The notes below the pieces were generated by a model. The model was not told the origin of the DNA. It searched no databases and worked only from the letters and a program-made list of their open reading frames with translations. A stretch of DNA of 64,000 nt from Alloteropsis semialata (lineage: Eukaryota; Streptophyta; Magnoliopsida; Poales; Poaceae): assembly GCA_004135705.1 (NCBI GenBank), contig CM014278.1, positions 20,929,616 to 20,993,615 on the forward strand, read 5' to 3'. Each line of letters opens with the position of its first letter. Position 1 is the first letter of the stretch. Of the stretch, positions 11,044 to 20,533 are shown piece by piece. The translations under genes and the position numbers were made by a program.

Positions 11044-12565
11044 CAGCTCCAGTCGTCCAACGACCAACGCGTAAAGCCGAAGAAGTGGCCCCAGTAGCCG
11101 GAGCCGCAACGAACAATGGAACGGCAGCGATCGGCTCTTGATGACGTCTTTTCTCAACAGACTCATGAGCGCTGCTGCTGCCACGCTTAGCCGGGACAAC
11201 GGATGAGGTTGCCTTTGAAACAGCCTTTTTGCTCTCGCCTCGGCCGCGACCTTGGCCACGGCCTCCACCTCGCCCTGACCGACCACCACCCCGAGGAGCA
11301 TGCGAAGGAGCAGAATCGTCTTCATCCTATTCCTTCGCTTTTGCCTTCCCTTTTTTATCCTTTTTCACTTTCTTCTCCTTCTTTTTCTCCTTAGTGGAGA
11401 CAGGAACCTCGCGAGCACCGTAAAAAATCTTCAGTTCCTCAAAGACTCTATTGAGTCTAACATGAACATATTTGTCTTCGGAACTGCGATGCTCCTTGGA
11501 GTTATACGGTCCAAGAATGTCAATGGCCTGCCGCTCAACAGTAGCAACAAAATCTGCGGCGGTCATACCTTCGGGGATCCTCGCCCCAAAATGAGGGAAA
11601 GCAACCCTAGTATGTTCACCAAAAGGCCTCCACTCAACCTTATAAGACGCCCAATCAGCAGATAGGAAATAAACTCCACAGGCAAGTGCGGCGGCGATAC
11701 CTTCCTCAATGATATCACGGCTGCAAAACGTTTGTGAAGCTGTTTGAAAAGCTTTCCAACACTCGGTGAATCCAGGGCTTTCTGCGTCGAAAACCGGGCA
11801 GGAAACAAACTTAAGCCAATCAATGTGGCTGTGCAGAGGGTAAGAGACAGACTTAGTCCCATCTTCCAGAGTGGTCTCCTCCGAAGGCACCCTCACATAA
11901 AACCAATATTTTTGCCAGTCGTTGGTCCATTTATTTCTGTTAGCAAAGGAAGTTTCAACTTTTGCAAAATGAGAACCCCGGCGACGCCCAGTAAAAGTCA
12001 CACACCCAAAGTTCGGAGTGAATAACTCGCCTTCGACTTCAGATGACTTACTTTGATTGTGCCCTTCATATAGCCGAAGGAAACCATCAACTGTAACTGT
12101 CGCATCATGCGTCTTCACAGCCCAAAAGAACCGAAGGAGATGGCTGATGGCATTTGGCGTCAGATGATGCAGCTGCAGGCCATAAGGCGCAATCATCTTC
12201 GTGATGATATTGTCAATGGGCATCTTCAGGCCCACAATGAAAAAATCAGTGAAGACCACAGCTTCGTTTTCACGAGGGTTAGGGGTAGTATCAGGACCAG
12301 GAGCGCGGCCCCAACCTTCAGGAAAATATCCTTTATCTTCATAGAATTTGATGTCGCTTTCGCCGACCTTGGACTTGCCAAACACAAGTGTCTTCGCCCT
12401 CTTGCTGGGATCCACTAGCTCCTCCACATCGGCTTCGACGTCATCCAGATTTTCATCTTCACCAGCTTCGTCATCCTCGCCGTGATCGTTGCCAGATGTC
12501 TCCTCTACAGCCGGAGTTTCATCCTCCAGTTGCTGAGCAAAGTCCTCAGCCTCTGTATCATCCAT
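11044..12565 (-). pseudogene. Antisense accessory gene of element D ('putative gypsy type transposon' domain)
   Basis: On the opposite strand to gag-pol. I choose the ATG at 12565 (MDDTEAED) because the longer upstream frame lies in a predicted intron (12661-12742) and the same ATG context recurs in element C. The frame is open for 412 aa to 11327. It has an acidic N-terminus (residues 1-65) and a globular domain (about 75-360) with KFYEDKGYFP, LQLHHLTPNAISHLLRFFWAVKTH and YWFYVRVPS. A Lys/Glu-rich tail ends at TAG (11327-11329), where element C has CAG. Similarity continues past the stop to the deletion at about 11044. Plant annotations call this domain 'putative gypsy type transposon' (Transposase_28, from memory). 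Its biochemical function is unknown. Antisense accessory genes are known from Grande-type elements. A coiled-coil 3' half, present in element A, is deleted here. Confidence 0.78.
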
Positions 12566-12660
12566 CTCCTTACGATGAGGAGATCCACTCGCTTGTTGTG
12601 CCTCAGGGCTGCCTTCGCTAGCCTTGTCAATAAGTACAGCAGTCTGCCTGGTGCGTGCCG

Positions 12661-12742
12661 CTGCAGGAACAACAATAACTGTTAATTTCTCAGCGAAGGA
12701 AATAAGTGAAAAAAATATCAAAATATAGCAAAAGAACCTTAC
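12661..12742 (-). other. Predicted 5' intron of the antisense gene in element D
   Basis: On the minus strand ACAA|GTAAGG opens and a TTCCTGCAG acceptor closes an 82-nt intron. The same positions in elements A (33397-33494) and C (61897-61983) also have GTAAG donors and CAG acceptors. The shared splice signals support a real intron just before the coding start. Confidence 0.65.
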
Positions 12743-12878
12743 TTGTAAAAAAGTATGTATCACAAGGCGAAAAACGGCACGATGGTGAAAGCAGACGCAA
12801 AAAGAAGGAGCTTACGCAAGCTGAAAACGATTGACAGCCAAAGCGAAGAAAGGTAAAAAGGGGGGACCCCTTCGGTCC

Positions 12879-12886
12879 TATTTATA
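12879..12886 (-). promoter_or_regulatory. TATA box of the antisense gene in element D
   Basis: TATAAATA on the minus strand in the context CCCTATAAATAGGACCGAAG. The same sequence lies upstream of the antisense gene in elements A (33267) and C (61744). Conservation in three copies supports a dedicated promoter inside the element, pointing away from the nearby 3' LTR. Confidence 0.7.
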
Positions 12887-13137
12887 GGGCAGTAAAAAAG
12901 TGACCGTTACTACAGCTTGGAATTCGAAAAGGCCAAGAAATTTACAAAAAAAATCAAATAAAAATAAAAATAAAGTGCAAAATAAAAAAAACTGAGTGCG
13001 AAGGCAATTTTCAAGCGAAGTCACTGACTCGGAACTTACTCCAACGGGAGGAGGCGTTTCTTTGAGAAGGCGAAGACAATCCAAAATTTTCGAGGACGTC
13101 GGCCTGTTGGAGAAAGCCCTCGTCCGCGAGGGGCTAC

Positions 13138-13783
13138 TGTTGGGGGATTGGCCTGTCAAAGAAACGCCTTCACCCTTATTTTGTTTTTGAGCCCCTTGAA
13201 TTTGCCTTCGCTACACATATTTGAAAGCTCGCTGCCTTCGCAGGTGTCAGGGTGTTGTGTTGTGGTTCATTACCTTCGCAACATTGATTTCAATTACTCA
13301 CATGCGAAGATAAATATGAGCATTGCATGCGTCCGGTTTCTCTCTCTCTCCTTCGCCGGGAGATTGGGCATCGAGGGGTGATCCGGTGTTGGATGGCGCT
13401 GAAACTGAATGCGAAGGCATTATGAGCTGATCTGTTACCTTCGCTCTCCCAGTCGGATTTTTGGCAGATGCGAAGGTAACTTACAGATATCACCTGCGTA
13501 TGATTGTTTCATCTTGTTACACAGGACAAGGACAAGCCCGGGTGGTGGCGCGGCGGTTTTGGTTTCCTCTCTGAGCGGGAGAAGGCGTTGCTTGACCGAA
13601 GGCACACCGGGTGGTGAAGGCGACCAAGGTCACTGGAGGCACGGTGAAGGCAGTGTGGACCAAGTCCAAACCGAGTCAAAGACGGAGTTACTGGTCTACG
13701 CATTCACAATGAGACATGTACATGTACCCATATGCCCTTGGGAACCGTAGGTTGTATAGTCTAGAGGATGATGCCTGATTTTC
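13138..13783 (+). repeat. Truncated 3' LTR of element D
   Basis: It starts TGTTGGGGGATTGG directly after the purine tract CGCGAGGGGCTAC (13125-13137). It is the reverse complement of the LTR family at 60762-61484. It stops at GATGCCTGATTTTC, where the relative continues with about 120 bp more, and joins satellite across a shared TTTC. The truncation therefore looks like illegitimate recombination with microhomology. Confidence 0.82.
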
Positions 13784-16700
13784 GGACTATTTCGTTACTG
13801 CTTTTGCAACGTAGCGAAACGGGCCGGTTTAGTGCAATTAATTCGACGTTTTACGCGGTCGAACTTGCTGTCAATTTTTTCACAAAAGATGACTCCAAAC
13901 CACTCTATTAGATCAAAAACCATGTCTGGGTGAGTTTCGGACTATTTCGTTACTGCTTTTGCAACGTAGCGAAACGGGCCGGTTTAGTGCAATTAATTCG
14001 ACGTTTTACGCGGTCGAACTTGCTGTCAATTTTTTCACAAAAGATGACTCCAAACCACTCTATTAGATCAAAAACCATGTCTGGGAGAGTTTCGGACCAT
14101 TTCGTTACTGCTTTTGTAACACCCCGAAACAGGCCCGTTTCGTGCAATTAATACACCATTTTACGCGGCCCAACTTGCTGTCAATTTTTTCGCAACGGAA
14201 GACTCTAAACCACTCTATTAGACCAAAAACCATGTCTGGGTGAGTTTCGGACCATTTCGTTTCTGCTTTTATAACATAGCGAAATAGGCCCGTTTAGTGT
14301 AATTAATGCACCGTTTTACGCGGCCGAACTTGCTGTCAATTTTTTCGCAACGGATGACTCTAAACCACTCCATTAGACCAAAAACCATGTCTGGGCGAGT
14401 TTCGGACCATTTCGTTAATGCTTTTTTGACACCCCGAAATGGGCCCTTTTAGTGCAATTAATGCACCGTTTTATGTGGCCGAACTTGCTGTCAATTTTTT
14501 CGCAACGGATGACTCCAAACCACTCTATTAGACCGAAAACTTTGTCTGGGTGAGTTTCGGACTATTTCGTTACTGCTTTTGTAACGTGGCAAAACGGGCA
14601 CATTTAGTGCAATTAAAGCGACGTTTTACGTGGCCGAACTTGATATCAATTTTTCACAATAGATGACTCCAATCCACTCTATTAGACCAAAAACCATGTC
14701 TGGGTGAGTCTCAGACCATTTCGTTATTGCTTTTGTAAGGTAGCGAAACGGGCCCGTTTAGTGCAATTAATGCACCGTTTTATGCGACCGAAGCTGTTAT
14801 CAAATTTTTTCGCAACGGATGGCTACAAACCACTCTATTAGACCAAAAACCATGTCTAGGTGAGTTTTGGACCATTTCGTTTCTGCTTTTATAACATAGC
14901 AAAACGGGACCGTTTAGTGCAATTAATGCACCGTTTTATGCGGCCCAACTTGCTGTCAATTTGTTCACAACGGATGACTCCAAACCACTTTATTTGACCA
15001 AAATCCTTGTCTGGGAGAGTTTCGGACCATTTCATTACTGCTTTTGTGACACCCCGAAACGGGCCCGTTTAGTGCAATTAATGCACCGTTTTATGCGGCC
15101 GAACTAGCTGTCAATTTGTTCACAATGGATGACTCCAAATCACTCTATTGGACCAAAAACCATGTCTGGTTAAGTTTGGAACCACTACGTTCATGCTTTT
15201 GTAACGTAGCGAAACAAGCCCGTTTAGTGCAGTTAATGCACCATTTTTTCGGCCGAACTTGCAGTCAATTTTTTCACAACGGATGTCTCCAAATCACTCT
15301 ATTAGACCAAAAACCATGTCTGGGTGAGTTTCGGACCATTTCGTTTCTGCATTTATAACATAGCGAAACAGGCCCGTTTAGTGTAATTAATGCACCGTTT
15401 TACATGGCCGAACTTGCTGTCAATTTTTTCGCAACGGATGACTCTAAACCACTGTATTAGACCAAAAACCATGTCTGGGCGAGTTTCGGACCATTTCGTT
15501 AATGCTTTTTTGACACCCCGAAATGGGCCATTTTAGTGCAATTAATGCACCGTTTTATGTGGCCGAACTTGCTGTCAATTTTTTCGCAACGGATGACTCC
15601 AAACCAATCTATTAGACCGAAAACTTTGTCTGGGCGAGTTTCGGACCATTGTTTACTACATTTTTGACACCCCGAAATGGGCCCTTTTAGTGCAATTAAT
15701 CCACCGTTTTATGTGGCCGAACTTGCTGTCAATTTTTTCGTAACGGATGACTCCAATCCACTCTATTAGACCAAAAACCATGTCTGGGTGAGTCTCGGAC
15801 CATTTCGTTACTGCTTTTGTAACGTTTAGAGCAATTAACGCACCGTTTTATGCGGCCGAAGTTGTTGTCAAATTTTTTCGCAACGGATGACTCCAAACCA
15901 CTTTATTAGACCAAAACCCTGGTCTGGGAGAGTTTCGGACCATTTCGTTACTGCTTTTGTGACACCCCGAAATGGGCCCGTTTAGTGCAATTAATGCGCC
16001 GTTTTATGCGGCCGATCTAGCTGTCAATTTTTTCACAATGGATGACTCCAAATCACTCTATTAGACCAAAAACCATGTCTGGGTGAGTTTCGGACCATTT
16101 CGTTAATGCTTTTGTAACGTAGCGAAACAAGCCCGTTTAGTGCAATTAATGCACCGTTTTTTGATGCCGAACTTGCTGTCAATTTTTTCACAACGGATGT
16201 CTCCAAATCACTCTATTAGACCAAAAACCATATCTGGGTGAGTTTCAGACCATTTCATTACTGCTTATGAAACGTTGCGAAACGGGCTCGTTTAGTGCAA
16301 TTAATGCGACGTTTTACGTGGCCGAACTTGCTGTCAATTTTTCGCAACAGATGACACCAATCCACTCCATTAGACTAAAAACCATGTCTGGGTGACTTTT
16401 GGACAATTTCGTTATTGCTTTGGTAACACCCCGAAACGGTCCCGTTTAGTGCAATTAATGCACCGTTTTACGCGGCCCAACTTGCTGTCAATTTTTTCGC
16501 AACGGATGTCTCCAAATCACTCTATTAGACCGAAAACCATGTCTGGGTGAATTACGGACCATTTCGATTCTGGTTTTATAACATAGCGAATCGGGCCCGT
16601 TTAGTGCAATTAATGCACCATTTTTTGCGGCCGAACTTGCTGTCAATTTTTTCACAACGGATGACTCCAAACCACTCTATTAGACTAAAAACCATGTCTG

Positions 16701-17839
16701 GGTGAGTTCTGGACCATTTCGTTACTGCTTTTGTAACGTAGCGAAACGGGCCCCTTTGGTGCAATTAATGGACCGTTTTATGCGGCCGAACTTGCCGTCA
16801 ATTTGTTCACAACGGATGACTCCAAACCACTTTATTAGACCAAAACCCTTGTCTGGGAGAGTTTCGGACCATTTCGTTGCTACTTTTGTGACACCCCGAA
16901 ACGGTCTCGTTTAGTGCAATTAATGCACCATTTTATGCGGCCGAACTAGCTGTCAATTTTTTCACAACGGATGTCTCCAAATCACTCTATTAGACCGAAA
17001 ACCATGTCTGGGTGAATTACGGACCATTTCGTTACTGCTTTTGTAACGTAGCGAAACGGGCCCGATTAATGCAATTAATGCACCGTTTTATGCGGCCGAA
17101 CTTGCTGTCAATTTTTTCGGAACGGATGACTCCAAACCACTCTATTAGACTAAAAACCATGTCTGGGTGAGTTCTGGACCATTTCGTTACTTCTTTTGTA
17201 ACGTAGCGAAACGGGCCCCTTTGGTGCAATTAATGGACCGTTTTATGCGGCCGAACTTGGTGTCAATTTTTTCACAACGGATGACTCCAAACCACACTAT
17301 TAGACCAAAAATCATGTCTGGGTGAGTTTCGGACCATTTCGTTACTGCTTTTGTAACGTTGCGAAATGGGCGCGTTTAGTGCAATTAATGCGACGTTTTA
17401 CGCGGCCGAACTTGCTGTCAATTTTTTCGCAACGGATCACACCAATCCACTCTATTAGACTAAAAACCATGTCTGGATGACTTTTGGACAATTTTGTTAC
17501 TGCTTTTGTAACACCCCGAAACGGGCCCGATTAGTGCAATTAACGCACCGTTTTACGTGGCCCAACTTGCTGTCAATTTTTTCACAACGGATGACTCCAA
17601 GCCACTCTATTAGACCAAAAACCATGTCTGGGTGAGTTTCGGACCTTTTCATTTCTGCTTTTATAACATAGCGAAACGGGTCCGTTTAGAGCAATTAATG
17701 CACTGTTTTATGCTGCCGAACTTGCTATCAATTGTTTCGCAACGGATGACTCCAAACCACTCTATTAGACCAAAAACCATGTCTGGGTGAGTTTCGGACC
17801 ATTTCATTACTGCTTTTGTGACACCCCGAAACTGGCCCG
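13784..17839. repeat. Satellite block 2, ~155-bp tandem monomers
   Basis: About 26 copies of the same unit as block 1, in the same orientation. Three variants of the central segment alternate: GTAACGTAGCGAAAC, GTGACACCCCGAAAC and ATAACATAGCGAAAC. The first two monomers (13784-13938 and 13939-14093) appear identical, a very recent duplication at the element D junction. Diagnostic variants recur at 1084-1085 bp (14234 to 15318; 16386 to 17471), a seven-monomer period. Confidence 0.93.
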
Positions 17840-17840
17840 N
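17840..17840. other. Ambiguous base N at the satellite/MULE junction
   Basis: The only N in the window sits exactly between satellite (ACTGGCCCG) and the GC-rich leader of the MULE gene. It may mark a contig join or polished gap, so this junction is less certain than the rest. Confidence 0.95.
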
Positions 17841-18051
17841 CAGCGCCGCCGCCCCCTCCCACCAGAGCCGCCGCCGGCCCCCTCCCCCTGGCGGACCGAG
17901 CACTTCTTGGCGGACCGAACACCAGACAGGCAGCTCTTGGCCGGCGCCTAGGCATAGACCGACGAGGTGCCTCGGCTGCCGGCCGTCCTCCGTCCGTCCG
18001 CGACCCTCCACCTCCGCCCGTCCGCCCTGGCGTCCATCCCGGTCTCCACAG
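17841..18051 (+). other. GC-rich 5' leader of the MULE gene
   Basis: A very C-rich 210-bp stretch (GCCGCCGCCCCCTCCC and similar) unlike the AT-richer satellite, ending at the inferred start codon. It looks like a grass 5' UTR. I see no TATA box and no terminal inverted repeat. Confidence 0.5.
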
Positions 18052-20526
18052 ATGGATCCATTGCAGATTCTTCAAGGGTAAGAGTGAAACCCTAGCTCCC
18101 TTTGTATCTATTACTGCATCTAGGTGTATTGTGAAATTAGTTGACAGAGATGCACTTCTGGACTGATTGTGGTATGCCATTCAGAGTAGTCAGTAGGGAT
18201 CCCTGGTCAGTAATGATTGTACCAAAGTTGCGACAAATGAGTCGTTGTTAATTTCTGCACTGCTACTATTTCAGGATCGATAAGAACAATGCTTGCAGAG
18301 TAGTGATTGATGTCACCTCCTTCTCAACTATTGAGGATGGCAGAGCTGTGTACCGAAAGGGTAGAAAGTTAGAGTGGTGGGTAGATTCAGATGAGTACTC
18401 TATCATTGACATGGAGAAAGATGTTTCCAAACACTTTAGTTGGGCCAGTCATCAAGAGGCAAATTATTGGTTTGTAAATCAGATTGGTGAAACAACACGA
18501 CTTGGTACTGATCAAGAGCTTCTAACCTTGCTGCGGGCTTCAAAAATTATGAAGTTCATCATGACTGTTGATAGATGTGAGCATGTTGATATTGCCGGGA
18601 ATGGGACTCAAATGACAGATAATGAGATGCAGATTCAAGTCATGGGGAATGAGCTGCAAGTAGATGTCAGCACTGAGGAGGGTTTGCTACAGGTCCCATC
18701 TAGAGTTATAGCTGCAGAATATGAAGGCCAAGAATGGGCAAATGAGCCAGAACTTGGGGTTACAGCAGCTGGTCCTCCAAGAGTGCAAGAGGAGGAGGAG
18801 GAGCACTATATGGAGCCTGGTTTTGACCCTGAGGGAGATGATCCAATTGGTGCAGACGAAGAATGGAGATATTTTAAGCGACACGAAAAGCAAAAGAGGA
18901 CAGTGGAGAAGAACACAAATGTATATGAAGGTACAGATCCTGATGTTGTACCAAGTGATGAAGCCACTATGATTGGAGAGGCATATGTTGCACATTGTAC
19001 ATATGACAGAGACAACCCTGAGATAAGAAAAGGATCCACATTTGTTGACAAAGATGCCTTCATATTGGTAATCAAGCAATATGCAATTAAAAGGGAGTTT
19101 CAGACAGTTGTCGAGCATAGTGACAAAGTCAGGTACAGGGCAAGATGTGCAGATTCAACTTGTGAATGGAGAATTCATGCAAAAAAACTTCTTGGCTGCC
19201 CTACTTTCATGGTATATTATGGGTGATATGTGATATGTCCAGATTTTTATAATATTTCAGAATAAATCAGATCTGTTCTATTCATGTTCTGTTTCTAGGA
19301 TGTTTGTGGCCATAAAGGCATGTGTGGATGGATTTCTTGTTGGATGTAGGCCATATCTTGGAGTGGACTCTACTCACCTCACGGGCAAATATAATGGACA
19401 GCTAGCTGCAGCAACAGCAATTGATGGCCACAATTGGATGTATCCTGTGGCATATGGAATTTTTTACAAGGAGACAAAAGCTGATTGGACTTGGTTCTTG
19501 AATCAATTGAAGAGAGCAATTGGGACTCCACATGGATTGACAATCCACACTGATGCTTGCAAAGGTTTAGAGACAGCAGTCCATAAAGTCTTTGGAGGTG
19601 CGGTTGAGCACAGAGAGTGCTTTAGACACCTCATGCAGAATTTTAGGAAACATTTTGAAGGAGATGTGCTGAAGTACATGTGGCCTTGTGCTTGGGCATG
19701 TACCATTCGGAGGCATCAGTGGCTATGGGATAGAATTACTGAAAACTGTGAAGAAGCAATTTCTTACTTGCAAGCAGAACACAAACAGATCTGGTCAAGA
19801 GCAAAGTTTTCAGGGGAGTGCAAGGTTGACTATGTGAATAACAACATATCAGAGTGCTTCAACAACTGGATTAAGGAGTGCAAAGGTTTCCACGTGGATG
19901 CCCTCATGGACACAATTAGAGATATGATAATGGAAAAGATAGCGATGAGGCAGGTCATAGCTCAGAGACTTGAAGGGCCTATTCTTCCTAGTGTTATAAA
20001 TGAGCTGAAGATGAAGAGTAGAAACTTGAAGTACACAATCACTGGAAGTGGTGGACTTAAGGCAGAGGTATCTGGGTTGACAAAGGACAACTATCCTTGG
20101 AGGCATGCAGTAGACCTTGAATTGAAAACATGCTCATGTGGTCAGTGGCGGATTTCAGGTAAACCTTGCACCCATGCTATCTGTCTTATAGGTTCATTGA
20201 GAAAGTTGAAACTTGAGGACTATGTGCATGACTACTACTCACTTGAGCGTTTCAAGGCAACTTATCAATTTGAGGTAAACCCGATGGTTGACAAATCACA
20301 ATGGCCTGTTGTTGATCCGGGGTTTGAGATGTTGCCTCCAAAGCTAGAAAGGGCTGCAGGTAGACCAAGAGTGAAAAGGATCAGGAGTAGAGGTGAGCCA
20401 GGGAAAAGGAGACCTTACCAATGTAAAAGATGCTTCCCATTTGGGCATATTGAGAAGGGATGCTTTGAGCCACCTACTGAACTTGGTGCTGAATTACCAC
20501 CTTCATTTGCTACCAAATCAAAGTGA
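18052..20526 (+). CDS. MuDR/MULE-type transposase gene, three inferred exons
   Basis: Splicing exon 1 (18052-18077), exon 2 (18275-19222) and exon 3 (19299-20526) gives one 733-aa frame. The introns are GT-AG (GTAAGAG..TTTCAG, GTGATAT..TTTCTAG). Residues about 265-323 resemble the MuDR DNA-binding zinc domain (YRARCADSTCEWRIHAK). Residues about 340-515 are the MULE DDE catalytic core, with likely acidic residues D348 (GVDSTHLTG), D410 (IHTDACKGLE) and E510 (NNISECFNNW). A SWIM zinc finger follows at about 603-618 (CSCGQW..GKPCTH), then a CCHC knuckle at about 700-713 (CKRCFPFGHIEKGC). Such transposases act in the nucleus on terminal inverted repeats. Only about 25 residues separate the DNA-binding and DDE domains, where relatives have well over 100, so a central part is missing and intron 2 may be a deletion scar. 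No terminal inverted repeats are visible; satellite resumes about 10 bp after the stop. Confidence 0.82.
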
Positions 20527-20533
20527 GTTGAAG

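Larger units (their letters stand above)
8347..13783 (+). mobile_element. Element D: internally deleted Tat/Grande-like gypsy element in the satellite
   Basis: The element begins exactly at an LTR start (TGTTGGGGAATTGG) inside a satellite monomer and ends in a truncated 3' LTR that rejoins satellite about 20 bp further along the monomer. The order is 5' LTR remnant, gag C-terminus, protease, reverse transcriptase, partial RNase H, antisense accessory gene, polypurine tract and 3' LTR. Three deletions are visible: from inside the 5' LTR to mid gag (about 8441), from RNase H into the antisense gene (about 11043; integrase and second RNase H lost), and the 3' LTR end. Elements A and C are the same family on the opposite strand. 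Confidence 0.85.

Noticed and set aside
12566..12763. N-terminal extension of the D antisense frame to 12763 with a hydrophobic segment (a possible signal peptide)
   Set aside because: It starts at GTG inside a predicted intron (12661-12742) whose splice sites are conserved in two other copies. The hydrophobic text is intron sequence.
18687..19118. Minus-strand frames opposite the MULE exon 2
   Set aside because: Complementary shadow of a recognisable transposase exon, with no domain.
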